Assembly (NCBI GenBank): GCA_016284355.1
Contig: JAEEOQ010000004.1
Coordinates: 1 to 64,000, forward strand
Direction: 5' to 3'
Length of the DNA stretch: 64,000 nt
Origin: Lachnospiraceae bacterium
Lineage (GTDB): Bacteria > Bacillota > Clostridia > Lachnospirales > Lachnospiraceae
The notes under the pieces were generated by a model that did no database searches, was not told the origin of the DNA, and saw only the letters and a list, made by a program, of their open reading frames with translations. Each line of letters begins with the position of its first letter. The first letter of the stretch is position 1. A program made the position numbers and the translations under genes. Positions 53,597 to 62,162 of this stretch are shown here, in pieces.

Positions 53597-53625
53597 TTGC
53601 AAAATGACATTTTAAGTGATATACT
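53597..53625 (+). promoter_or_regulatory. Promoter of the MBL-fold gene and downstream unit
   Basis: TTGCAA (53597-53602) and TATACT (53620-53625) are 17 bp apart, 12 nt after the FtsA-like stop and 32 nt before the start at 53658. Confidence 0.7.
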
Positions 53626-53657
53626 TTAGCGGACTTTGTTTTAGGACGGAATAGTTT

Positions 53658-54452
53658 ATGAGATTATGTAGTATCGCCAGTGGAAGCAGCGGAAATTGTA
53701 TATTTGTGGGCTCAGATGAGGCAAATATCCTTATTGATGTGGGTATCAGTAAAAAGAGGATAGAAGAAGGACTTAACGATATAGACGTATCGCCTGAAAG
53801 TATCGATGCCATCTTTATTACCCATGAGCACTCAGATCATATACAGGGGCTTGGAACCTGGCTAAGAAAGTATCCCTGCAGGGTTTTCTCCACAATAGAG
53901 ACCTTAAATGCCATTTTACATGTAAAAAGTCTTGGTAAATTCGACCAGGATCTGTTTTGTGACATTCTGCCGGGTGATGACATAGAAATTGCCGATATGA
54001 AGGTAAAGGCTTTTTCCATTCCTCATGATGCTGCAAATCCTGTCAGTTATTCTGTTGTGTCGGAAGGCAAGAAGATCTGCGTGGCCACAGATATTGGTAT
54101 ATTTACGCCGGATATCGAAAAGGAACTGCTTAGCTGTAACGCAATGCTTCTTGAAGCAAATCATGATGTCCATATGCTTGAAGCAGGTCCTTATCCTTAT
54201 GTACTTAAGCGAAGGATACTTGGCGACAACGGCCATCTTTCAAATGAAAATTCCGGCAAACTTTTAGCAAAGGTCTGGAATGAGGGGCTTTCTAATGTTT
54301 TTCTTGGGCACCTGTCTAAAGAAAACAATTATCCCGACCTTGCATACGAGACAGTAAAGGAAGAACTTCAATCGGTTCACCCCGGATGTCTTGAAATAAC
54401 AAAGCTTTCGGTAGCCTTTAGAGACAAACCTTCAGAGCTTGTTATCGTTTAA
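53658..54452 (+). CDS. MBL-fold metallohydrolase (YycJ/WalJ-like)
   Basis: This 264-aa soluble protein has the metallo-beta-lactamase fold with SIASGSSGNCIFVGSDEANI at the start, the metal motif THEHSDHIQGLG (about residues 54-65), AFSIPHDAANP, CVATDIGIFTP, EANHDVHML and the late VFLGHLSKENN. This set matches the YycJ/WalJ group, which has been linked to cell-wall metabolism and mismatch repair. The walKR two-component genes that often accompany yycJ are not here. The start is ATG 53658 behind AGGACGG. ACT-domain and UPF0210 genes follow. Confidence 0.88.
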   Translation: MRLCSIASGSSGNCIFVGSDEANILIDVGISKKRIEEGLNDIDVSPESIDAIFITHEHSDHIQGLGTWLRKYPCRVFSTIETLNAILHVKSLGKFDQDLFCDILPGDDIEIADMKVKAFSIPHDAANPVSYSVVSEGKKICVATDIGIFTPDIEKELLSCNAMLLEANHDVHMLEAGPYPYVLKRRILGDNGHLSNENSGKLLAKVWNEGLSNVFLGHLSKENNYPDLAYETVKEELQSVHPGCLEITKLSVAFRDKPSELVIV

Positions 54453-54492
54453 GAAAAAAAGCCTTATTGGCAAATAATAAGAGGTGTTATAT

Positions 54493-54768
54493 ATGAAAAA
54501 AGCGATCATTACAGTAGTAGGCAAGGATTCAGTAGGCATAATCGCGGGAGTATGTACCTTCCTTGCAAAGAATAATATCAATATCCTTGATATTTCTCAG
54601 ACCATAGTTAACGGCTATTTTAATATGATGATGGTTGTTGACGTAAGCGGTATTGATGACAGATTCCTTGAGGTTTCAGAAAGCCTTGCAAAAATGGGCG
54701 AAGAAACACTTGGAGTTGTTGCAAAGATCCAGAGAGAAGAGATCTTTGATAAGATGCACAGGATTTAA
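54493..54768 (+). CDS. ACT-domain protein, UPF0237 family
   Basis: A 91-aa single ACT domain: [20 protein letters not shown], then [20 protein letters not shown] and [11 protein letters not shown] domains sense small molecules, often amino acids. UPF0237 proteins are commonly encoded next to UPF0210 proteins, as here (17 nt apart). The function is unknown. The start is ATG 54493 behind AAGAGGTG; a longer frame from 54484 would start too close to that site. Confidence 0.92.
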   Translation: MKKAIITVVGKDSVGIIAGVCTFLAKNNINILDISQTIVNGYFNMMMVVDVSGIDDRFLEVSESLAKMGEETLGVVAKIQREEIFDKMHRI

Positions 54769-54785
54769 GAAAGAGGTATAAAGTC

Positions 54786-56150
54786 ATGATAAGTATCAAT
54801 GAAGTACTTGAGACAAATGACATGATATCTCACGAAAATCTTGATGTACGTACCATTACTCTTGGTATAAGTCTTCTTGATTGTATTGATGCAGATATCG
54901 ATGCAACTTGTGAAAAGATATATAAAAAGATCACTACAACAGCAAAAGATCTTGTAAGTGTGGGAGCTTCTATTGAGAAAGAGTTCGGGATCCCTATTGT
55001 AAATAAGAGAATCTCAGTTACTCCTATAGCCCTTGTAGGCGGCGCTTCCTGCAAAACAAGCGATGATTTTGTTAAGATAGCTAAAACTCTTGATAAATGC
55101 GCATTAGAGGTCGGAGTTAACTTTATAGGAGGTTACAGCGCCCTTGTTTCTAAAGGTATGACAAAGGCTGACAGACTTCTTATAGATTCAATTCCAAAAG
55201 CCCTTAAAGAGACGGAAAGAGTATGTTCGTCCGTTAATCTTGGCTCTACTAAGACAGGTATCAATATGGATGCTGTAAGGCTTATGGGAGACATAGTTAA
55301 AGAGACTGCTAATCTTACTGCAGATAACGATTCCCTTGGATGTGCCAAACTTGTTGTTTTTTGCAATGCTCCTGATGATAATCCTTTTATGGCAGGTGCA
55401 TTCCACGGTGTTACTGAAAGCGACTGCATTATAAATGTAGGCGTAAGCGGCCCCGGCGTTGTCAAAAAAGCTCTTGAAAGTGTTAGAGATGCTGATTTTG
55501 GCGAGCTTTGCGAAACAGTTAAAAAGACAGCATTTAAGATAACAAGAGTAGGACAGCTTGTAGCACTTGAAGCAAGTAAACGACTTAACATTCCTTTTGG
55601 TATTGTAGATCTTTCACTTGCACCGACGCCTGCTATAGGCGATTCTATCGCAGAAATCTTTGAAGAGATGGGTCTTGAAAGAGCGGGAGCCCCCGGTACT
55701 ACAGCAGCCCTTGCTCTTCTTAACGACCAGGTTAAAAAGGGCGGAGTTATGGCTTCTTCGTATGTTGGCGGCCTTTCAGGCGCATTTATTCCTGTAAGCG
55801 AAGACCATGGAATGATCGAAGCCGTTACAGAAGGCGCGCTTACACTTGAAAAGCTTGAAGCAATGACCTGCGTATGTTCTGTAGGTCTTGATATGATCGC
55901 TATCCCCGGTGATACTCCAAATACAACTATTGCCGGTATTATAGCAGATGAAATGGCTATCGGTATGGTTAACCAAAAGACCACAGCCGTTAGACTTATT
56001 CCTGTAATAGGAAAAACAGTGGGAGAAACTGCGCAGTTTGGAGGGCTGCTTGGTTATGCTCCTATTATCCCTGTAAATAAGTATTCATGTGAAAGGTTTG
56101 TAGACAGAGGCGGTAGAATACCTGCTCCTATACATAGCTTTAAGAACTGA
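54786..56150 (+). CDS. UPF0210/DUF711 (PFL-fold) family protein
   Basis: This 454-aa protein is UPF0210: [20 protein letters not shown] at the N-terminus, [35 protein letters not shown] and [20 protein letters not shown]. The family has a pyruvate-formate-lyase-like barrel but no known activity, and I see no PFL-type glycyl-radical motif at the C-terminus. It probably works with the ACT protein upstream. The start is ATG 54786 behind AGAGG, and its stop overlaps capA by one base (TGATG). Confidence 0.92.
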   Translation: MISINEVLETNDMISHENLDVRTITLGISLLDCIDADIDATCEKIYKKITTTAKDLVSVGASIEKEFGIPIVNKRISVTPIALVGGASCKTSDDFVKIAKTLDKCALEVGVNFIGGYSALVSKGMTKADRLLIDSIPKALKETERVCSSVNLGSTKTGINMDAVRLMGDIVKETANLTADNDSLGCAKLVVFCNAPDDNPFMAGAFHGVTESDCIINVGVSGPGVVKKALESVRDADFGELCETVKKTAFKITRVGQLVALEASKRLNIPFGIVDLSLAPTPAIGDSIAEIFEEMGLERAGAPGTTAALALLNDQVKKGGVMASSYVGGLSGAFIPVSEDHGMIEAVTEGALTLEKLEAMTCVCSVGLDMIAIPGDTPNTTIAGIIADEMAIGMVNQKTTAVRLIPVIGKTVGETAQFGGLLGYAPIIPVNKYSCERFVDRGGRIPAPIHSFKN

Positions 56151-57421
56151 TGAAAAAATTTTTGATAGGGCTTTACATCGGAGTTGCTGCGCTGCTTCTT
56201 ATAGCAGGAGTGTTACTCGTGATCCTTGTATTAAATTATAAGGTTAATACAACATCGTATGCAGTACCAAGTGTTACATATACGCCCCCGCAGACAAATG
56301 AAAATGAAAATGAGCCGGAAGTTTCAGTAGTTTCAGATAAGGATCAATCAATTGATCCCAGCTTAAACGAAAAGGAACCTGATGGCAAAGAGCCTGTTAA
56401 CGATGAAAATGACAACGCAAATTCTGACAATGCAGAATCTGACAGCAATGAGATTGTTAGCGAAGAGCCCGTTAAAGAAGAGGTTAAACCAATAGATATT
56501 ATACTTATCGGCGATACTTACTTTAACGAAAGGCGTCAGGCAAACTACGACAAAGAAGGTATTAGCGGTGTTTTAAGCGATTCTTTGATAGAAAAAACTC
56601 AAAATGCCGATATTGCCATGCTTGATTTTGAATGTGCTTTTACGGAAAGAGGCGAATTTGATCCTGATAAAGAATATTCTTACAGGATGAAGCCTGATAG
56701 CGCAAAGGCTTTTAAAGATATGGGCTTTGACGTTGCCTCTCTTGCAAATAATCATTCTCTTGATTTTGGAACCATCGGCCTTACGGACACTTTTGATACA
56801 TTAGTTGGACTTGGCATCGAGTATGTAGGCGCGGGAGATTCCATTGAAAGAGCAGCCAAACCTGCTGTTTTTGAAGTGGGCGGAAGAACAGTTGCTTTTC
56901 TTGCTGCATCAAGGGTTATTCCTGTAGTTGAATGGAACGTGTTTAACAGACAGCCCGGTATGCTTTGTACTTATGATGATACCGCGCTTTGCGAGGCTAT
57001 TAAAAAGGCAAAGTCCGAGTATGATTATGTTATAGTTTATGCTCACTGGGGCGTTATGGAAACCGACGTCCTTGAAAAATATCAGGTAACCATGGCTCAT
57101 GATTATATAGACTGCGGAGCAGATCTTGTCTTTGGCTCTCATCCGCATGTTATACAGGGCACAGAAATATATAAAGGGAAACCTGTATTTTACAGTTTGG
57201 GAAATTTTTTATACGGCAGCAATATTGCAAGAACATTTATGCTAAATGCCGTAATCGATGAAGAAGGTGTACTTTCCGCTAAAGTATTGCCATGCTATGC
57301 TTCAAACGGAAAAACTATGGAGATGGATAAAGAAAATGGGGAAAAGTTGTTTGATTATTTGAATACCATCGCTGTTAATTGTTTTATTGATGATGACGGC
57401 TTTTTAAGGGAGGCTAATTAA
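56150..57421 (+). CDS. CapA-family metallophosphatase-fold protein
   Basis: This 423-aa protein has one N-terminal membrane helix (about residues 4-27) and a Glu/Asp/Asn/Ser-rich extracellular linker (about 45-112). A calcineurin-like CapA domain follows: IILIGDTYFNER (about 117), LANNHSLDFGTIG (about 199), VYAHWGVMETD (about 298) and FGSHPHVIQGTEIYKGKPVF (about 328) with YSLGNFLYG. CapA proteins function in capsule or poly-gamma-glutamate formation. Neither capB nor capC is in view, so polyglutamate synthesis should not be assumed. The start is ATG 56150, overlapping UPF0210 by one base. An LCP protein gene follows. Confidence 0.88.
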   Translation: MKKFLIGLYIGVAALLLIAGVLLVILVLNYKVNTTSYAVPSVTYTPPQTNENENEPEVSVVSDKDQSIDPSLNEKEPDGKEPVNDENDNANSDNAESDSNEIVSEEPVKEEVKPIDIILIGDTYFNERRQANYDKEGISGVLSDSLIEKTQNADIAMLDFECAFTERGEFDPDKEYSYRMKPDSAKAFKDMGFDVASLANNHSLDFGTIGLTDTFDTLVGLGIEYVGAGDSIERAAKPAVFEVGGRTVAFLAASRVIPVVEWNVFNRQPGMLCTYDDTALCEAIKKAKSEYDYVIVYAHWGVMETDVLEKYQVTMAHDYIDCGADLVFGSHPHVIQGTEIYKGKPVFYSLGNFLYGSNIARTFMLNAVIDEEGVLSAKVLPCYASNGKTMEMDKENGEKLFDYLNTIAVNCFIDDDGFLREAN

Positions 57422-57427
57422 GTACCA

Positions 57428-58678
57428 ATGGAAGAAGATTTTAACGTAGATATGTCCAAACTGCCCGATGAGACTTCGGTTTTAGAAAAGTCCCTTGCAG
57501 GTCAGGTTGGTGAGTTTTTAGATGAAAAGCAGCAAAAAGAAGAGTACAGAAAGAAAAACTGGTTTCAAAAGATCCCTCTTTGGATAAGAATTACCGTTAT
57601 CACATTATTAAGTCTTATTCTTGTTCTTGTGATAGGACTTTCAATCTGGCTTCGTCATACTCTTGTTAAGTTTGACGATACAAAGGGCGAGGAAACTTTT
57701 GAAGAAGATGAAAACAGTGAGGGCCTTACAGAGATAGACCCAAATGAAGTTGTATGGGATGAAAATCTTCTTGGTGTAAAGAAAGAAAAAGGAATAGTAA
57801 ACGTACTTCTTGTAGGAGAGGAAGCTATCGGAGCAGGCGGCGGAAGAGGTAGAACAGACTCTATCATGGTTGCCACAGCAAATTTTGATACAGGTGACGT
57901 TAAGCTTACATCTTTTATGCGAGATATGTATGTTCAGATCCCGGGTTATCAGGATAATAAGCTTAACTCAGCGTACACACTTGGCGGAATCCCTCTTATA
58001 AAAGAAACACTTGAACTTAACTTTGGAATAAAGCTTGACGGGGCCGTACTTGTTAATTTTGACGGATTCCAGGCTGTAGTAGATGCACTTGGCGGTGTTG
58101 AGATCGATGTAAGCGCCGATGAGGCAGCTTATCTTAACAGAACAAATTATATTTCAAACCCTGCTTACAGAACCTTAAAAGCAGGTAAGCAGACACTTAA
58201 CGGTAATCAGGCCCTTGGTTACATGCGTATAAGACACGTATCAACCGCAGACCATACAAGCGATGACTTTGGTCGTACCCAAAGACAGAGAACTCTTATC
58301 AATGCTATTTTTGATAAGTATAAGGATGCTTCGGTAACTGAACTTGTAGCTCTTGCCAACAGCCTTGTTCAGTATATACAGACAGATATTCCTATTGCAG
58401 ATCTTATCGGCTATGTATCAAGTATGGGGTCATTACATCCGGGAAAATTACAGACTATGCGTATTCCTTGTGATGGAATGTATGATGCGGTTTTTGTAAG
58501 AAAAATGGCAGTTCTTGTTCCGCACCTTCAGGAAAACCAGAAAGAGCTTCACGACTTTATCTTTGGACCTGAAGAAACGGAAAATAAGGATAATACAGAA
58601 GGCAGCACGGATGGCAATACCTTGCCAAATGAGGAGGTAAGCTTAGATGGAGATCAAGCTGTGGAGGGAAATTCTTAA
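57428..58678 (+). CDS. LytR-CpsA-Psr (LCP) family protein
   Basis: This 416-aa protein has a cytosolic N-terminus, one membrane helix (about residues 49-75), an acidic spacer and an LCP domain (about 120-330) with VLLVGEEAIGAGGGRGRTDS, LTSFMRDMYVQIPGYQDNKL, NSAYTLGG, VLVNFDGFQAVVDALGGVEI and LGYMRIRHVSTADH with a downstream GRTQRQR. LCP enzymes attach teichoic acids, capsules or other polymers to peptidoglycan from undecaprenyl diphosphate carriers, matching uppS in the same window. The C-terminus is a Glu/Asn/Gly-rich tail. The last 32 nt overlap the next gene. Confidence 0.93.
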   Translation: MEEDFNVDMSKLPDETSVLEKSLAGQVGEFLDEKQQKEEYRKKNWFQKIPLWIRITVITLLSLILVLVIGLSIWLRHTLVKFDDTKGEETFEEDENSEGLTEIDPNEVVWDENLLGVKKEKGIVNVLLVGEEAIGAGGGRGRTDSIMVATANFDTGDVKLTSFMRDMYVQIPGYQDNKLNSAYTLGGIPLIKETLELNFGIKLDGAVLVNFDGFQAVVDALGGVEIDVSADEAAYLNRTNYISNPAYRTLKAGKQTLNGNQALGYMRIRHVSTADHTSDDFGRTQRQRTLINAIFDKYKDASVTELVALANSLVQYIQTDIPIADLIGYVSSMGSLHPGKLQTMRIPCDGMYDAVFVRKMAVLVPHLQENQKELHDFIFGPEETENKDNTEGSTDGNTLPNEEVSLDGDQAVEGNS

Positions 58679-59447
58679 TCCTTATACTCTTGCGGTTAAT
58701 GAGATCATAGTCAAATTTAACCACGTTATCAAAGAATACAAGGATAGGGGAGAATATTCTCCTATCGAACAGGTAACGGGAAGAGTAAAGAAGATTTCTT
58801 CTATTCTTGAAAAAGCAAAAAAGAAAAATGTAGATCTTGACGACATTGAAGACAAGATCGAAGATATTGCGGGTATACGAATTATATGTCAGTTTGTTGA
58901 AGACATTGATAAAGTGGTAGAGCTTATCAAGGGCAGATCTGACATGGAGATCAAATCCTGTAAGGATTACATCAAAAACAAAAAGCCTTCGGGCTACCGT
59001 AGTTTTCACATTATAGTTTATTATAACGTTGAGACTATATCAGGCACAAAGAGGATCAAGGTGGAGATACAGATAAGGACTATGTCTATGAACTTCTGGG
59101 CCACCATCGAGCATTCCCTTCAGTATAAGTATAAGGGTAATATTCCTCCTCATATCAGCGAAAGACTGAAAAGCGCATCAGATGCCATTATTCAGCTTGA
59201 TGCGGAAATGAGTGCCATTAGAGACGATATCATGGATGCTCAGATATCAAATAACATTATGGGCAGCCTTATTGCCGATATTCTTACCAATATCCAGCAG
59301 CTTTACAGCCTTGCAAATAAACGTGAGGTTATGAAGATTCAGGATGAATTTTATAAGATCTATGAGACAGGCGATATCGAAAAACTTGAAAAGTTCCATA
59401 AAGAACTTGATATAATCGCAGAAAGTTACAGAGCACAAAAGCTTTAG
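58647..59447 (+). CDS. Small alarmone synthetase (RelA/SpoT-type GTP pyrophosphokinase, YjbM/RelQ-like)
   Basis: This 266-aa protein has a (p)ppGpp synthetase domain but no HD hydrolase and no TGS or ACT domains, so it is a small alarmone synthetase. Motifs: SPIEQVTGRVKKISSILEKA, IEDIAGIRIICQFVEDIDKV, KNKKPSGYRSFHIIVYYNV and VEIQIRTMSMNFWATIEHSL (about residues 139-158). A helical C-terminal region suits oligomer formation. It starts at ATG 58647 behind GAGGAGG, 32 nt inside the LCP gene, so its translation may depend on that gene. It probably answers envelope stress or growth state; this is inference. Confidence 0.92.
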   Translation: MEIKLWREILNPYTLAVNEIIVKFNHVIKEYKDRGEYSPIEQVTGRVKKISSILEKAKKKNVDLDDIEDKIEDIAGIRIICQFVEDIDKVVELIKGRSDMEIKSCKDYIKNKKPSGYRSFHIIVYYNVETISGTKRIKVEIQIRTMSMNFWATIEHSLQYKYKGNIPPHISERLKSASDAIIQLDAEMSAIRDDIMDAQISNNIMGSLIADILTNIQQLYSLANKREVMKIQDEFYKIYETGDIEKLEKFHKELDIIAESYRAQKL

Positions 59448-59462
59448 TATTAGGAGATATTT

Positions 59463-60845
59463 ATGAGGCTTCCGGCTTCTTTTGAACTTAGAATGAAAGA
59501 AATGCTTAAAGATGAATACGAGGCATTTCTTTTAGGGTACGATAAAGAACATTTTTCAGGCTTAAGACTTAACAGATTAAAGATAACACCTGATAAATGG
59601 GCTAAGATCAATCCCGGCGAAACTAAACCAATCCCTTGGATAGATAACGGTTTTTATATAAAGACAAATTCGGGTGAATATACACATCACCCTTATTACT
59701 ATGCCGGTCTTTATTATATTCAGGAGCCATCTGCCATGACCCCTGCAAATATACTTGGCGTAACCCCGGGTGACAGGGTGCTTGATGTTTGCGCTGCTCC
59801 CGGCGGTAAAAGTACGGAGCTTGCAAGTAAACTTGAGGGAAAGGGCGTTCTTGTATCAAATGATATCAGCAATACAAGAGCCAAGGCCCTTGTAAAGAAT
59901 CTTGGTGTATTTGGAGTAACAAATTCGACTATAATCAGCGAAGATCCTCATAACCTTGTTAAGGTTTTTGAAGGTTATTTTGATAAGATACTTGTAGATG
60001 CGCCTTGCTCCGGTGAAGGCATGTTCAGAAAAGATCCTGCCATCATGAAAAACTGGGAACAGTACGGAACCGGCTACTATGCGGATCTTCAAAAGAAAAT
60101 ACTTACAGATGTATGTAAGATGCTTCGACCGGGCGGTGATCTTCTTTATTCTACATGTACCTTTTCTCCTGAGGAAGATGAAGGGGCTATAGAATTTATT
60201 CTTGATACCTACCCTGAGTTTGAAGTTATAGATATTACAGAAAAGTACGAAGGTTTTGCAAAAGGCGAGCCTTCTTACATTAATTCTGATAAAGAAGAAA
60301 TAAAAGGTACCGTAAGGATCTGGCCTCACAGATGTGAAGGCGAAGGTCATTATGTAGCTCTTTTACACAAAAAGGGTGTAGACTTTAAAAAGTCTTACGG
60401 TATAACCTATAAAAAAGCAAAGCTTACGGAAGAAGAGGAACGCTTCTTAAAAAAGCTTGGATATACAAAAGACGAACTTGAAAGAGTCGAGATACACGGA
60501 GAAAAACTGTATCTTATTCCTGAAGGTATGCCTGATATAACAGGTCTTCGTATCCTTAGAAATGGTCTTTACCTTGGCGACAGGAAAAAGAACAGATTTG
60601 AACCAAGTCAGCCTCTTGCCATGAGCCTTAATACAGAGAATATGAAGGCAATAGTGTCTTTTAAGGCAGATGATGAAAGAGTCATCAAATACCTTAAGTG
60701 TGAAACTATTGATGCCGACACGGAGATTAAAGATACAATAGACGGATATGTTCTTGTATGTATAGAAGGTTATCCGTTAGGATGGGGCAAGGCTTCAGGC
60801 AAGACCATTAAAAACAAGTATTTTCCGGGATGGAGAATGATGTGA
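59463..60845 (+). CDS. rRNA (cytosine-C5) methyltransferase, RsmB/NOP family (RsmF-like)
   Basis: This 460-aa SAM-dependent enzyme has the NOP2/Sun fold: an N-terminal helical part with FSGLRLNRLK, motif I VLDVCAAPGGKSTELASKL (about 106), NDISNTRAKALVKNLGVFGV, the PC motif VDAPCSGEGMFRKDPAIMKN (about 178) and the catalytic Cys in LYSTCTFSPEEDEGAIEFI. The C-terminal ~150 residues match the extra domain of RsmF-type enzymes. The target base (C1407 in E. coli RsmF) cannot be inferred here with confidence. It starts at ATG 59463 behind AGGAG; the next gene follows with a 1-nt gap. Confidence 0.92.
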   Translation: MRLPASFELRMKEMLKDEYEAFLLGYDKEHFSGLRLNRLKITPDKWAKINPGETKPIPWIDNGFYIKTNSGEYTHHPYYYAGLYYIQEPSAMTPANILGVTPGDRVLDVCAAPGGKSTELASKLEGKGVLVSNDISNTRAKALVKNLGVFGVTNSTIISEDPHNLVKVFEGYFDKILVDAPCSGEGMFRKDPAIMKNWEQYGTGYYADLQKKILTDVCKMLRPGGDLLYSTCTFSPEEDEGAIEFILDTYPEFEVIDITEKYEGFAKGEPSYINSDKEEIKGTVRIWPHRCEGEGHYVALLHKKGVDFKKSYGITYKKAKLTEEEERFLKKLGYTKDELERVEIHGEKLYLIPEGMPDITGLRILRNGLYLGDRKKNRFEPSQPLAMSLNTENMKAIVSFKADDERVIKYLKCETIDADTEIKDTIDGYVLVCIEGYPLGWGKASGKTIKNKYFPGWRMM

Positions 60846-60846
60846 C

Positions 60847-61575
60847 ATGAGGCTTGATAAATATTTAGCCGATATGGGTGTTGGCACAAGAAGTGAAGTA
60901 AAAAAGCTTATCGGATGGGGCAGAGTGACTGTAGACTCAAAAGTTATAAGAGATCCCGGCTTTAAGGTAAGCGAAGAAAGCCTTGTGTTTGCAGATAAAA
61001 AAGAGATAAAATACGTTAAATACTGTTATTATATGCTAAATAAGCCAAGGGGATGTGTTAGCGCAACTTCCGATAAGGAAGATAAAACGGTTATGGATGT
61101 GCTTAAAAATGCAGGTCTTAAAACTCCCGTATTTGATGAGCTTGCACCTGTTGGAAGACTTGATAAAGATACGGAAGGGCTTCTTCTTATAACCAATGAC
61201 GGCGAGATGGCTCATTTCCTTATTTCTCCAAAAAATCACGTAGATAAGCTGTACTACGCTGAAACCGAAGGGATAATGACTGAAGAAGATATTTCATTAT
61301 TTAAAAAAGGCATGGAGTTTAACGACTTTACGGCTGCCCCTGCAGATTTACGTATTCTTTCTTCAAATGATGCCGGTTCAAAAGTACATATAACAATACA
61401 TGAAGGAAAGTTCCACCAGGTTAAAAGGATGGTGGCAAAATGTGGCAAGACTGTAACTTATCTTAAGAGGCTTGAATTTGGGCCTCTTAAGCTTGACAGC
61501 AAATTAAAGCCCGGTAATTACAGAGAACTTACTATTGATGAGGTGAACAGTTTAAGATGTCTTCAGGAAAAGTAA
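60847..61575 (+). CDS. RsuA-family 16S rRNA pseudouridine synthase
   Basis: This 242-aa protein has an N-terminal S4 domain (MRLDKYLADMGVGTRSEVKK) and an RsuA-type catalytic domain with YYMLNKPRGCVSATSD and catalytic Asp in PVGRLDKDTEGLLLITNDG (about residues 100-118). HQVKRMVAKCGKTVTYLKRL near the C-terminus is diagnostic. The family modifies a small-subunit rRNA uridine such as U516. It starts at ATG 60847, one base after the methyltransferase stop, and overlaps the next gene by 19 nt. Confidence 0.93.
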   Translation: MRLDKYLADMGVGTRSEVKKLIGWGRVTVDSKVIRDPGFKVSEESLVFADKKEIKYVKYCYYMLNKPRGCVSATSDKEDKTVMDVLKNAGLKTPVFDELAPVGRLDKDTEGLLLITNDGEMAHFLISPKNHVDKLYYAETEGIMTEEDISLFKKGMEFNDFTAAPADLRILSSNDAGSKVHITIHEGKFHQVKRMVAKCGKTVTYLKRLEFGPLKLDSKLKPGNYRELTIDEVNSLRCLQEK

Positions 61576-62150
61576 AAATTCAAAAATTTGATCATGGTTA
61601 TATAACAAAAAGAAAAAGACAGCTTCTTTTAACAACGCTTCTTATTATTTTTTGTGGAGCCGCTGTCTTTGTAACAGGGCTTCTCTTAAATAAGATGCAG
61701 ACCAGCAACATTTTCACCATAGTTGCGGTTCTTTTTTCGTTGCCTATGGCAAGATATTTAACTGTATTTATTGTTGTCTTTCCTTACAGATCCACTTCTT
61801 TAGAGGATTATAACAAGGTATGCGAAAAAGTAGGTAATAACGGTCTTGTTCTTTCTGACCTTATTTTTACATCCAAAGAAACACCTATGCATCTTGATCT
61901 GGTTGTTTTATCAGGAAGCCATGCTTATATGTATGCTAAAGAGCCTTCGGGCGCGAAAGAAAAAGAACGTCTTTCTAAAACAGAAAGTTTTCTTAACGAA
62001 CATTTTAAAGCAGAGAAATTTGACGTTAAAGCAAAACTTTATACAGATATAAAGACATTTTTAAATGTCTTAAATCTTAAAGAAATAACCGAAGAAGAAA
62101 TGGAAATCCTTAAAAAAGAAAGGGAGTCAATGGAGTATTTCATTGTCTAG
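61557..62150 (+). CDS. Membrane protein of unknown function
   Basis: This 197-aa protein has a basic N-terminus, two membrane helices (about residues 23-45 and 51-76), and a cytosolic C-terminal domain (about 77-197) of mixed alpha/beta composition with long charged helices at the end. I recognise no family. It is wedged between two pseudouridine-synthase genes, overlapping the first by 19 nt and 12 nt ahead of the second, so it is cotranscribed. Base composition matches its neighbours, with no sign of transfer. The start ATG 61557 has a weak ribosome site inside rsuA. Confidence 0.7.
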   Translation: MSSGKVKIQKFDHGYITKRKRQLLLTTLLIIFCGAAVFVTGLLLNKMQTSNIFTIVAVLFSLPMARYLTVFIVVFPYRSTSLEDYNKVCEKVGNNGLVLSDLIFTSKETPMHLDLVVLSGSHAYMYAKEPSGAKEKERLSKTESFLNEHFKAEKFDVKAKLYTDIKTFLNVLNLKEITEEEMEILKKERESMEYFIV

Positions 62151-62162
62151 TAAAACTTTTGT

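Noticed and set aside
53597-53640. Terminator after the FtsA-like gene
   Set aside because: The AAAATGACATTTT repeat is too short and A/T-only. The stretch is better read as the next promoter.
55133-55984. A 283-codon open frame on the minus strand
   Set aside because: It is the mirror of the UPF0210 gene, with no ribosome site, a Ser/Pro/Thr-rich translation and no homology.
56150-57421. Poly-gamma-glutamate capsule locus
   Set aside because: Only the capA-like gene is present; capB and capC are absent, and CapA-fold proteins have wider roles.
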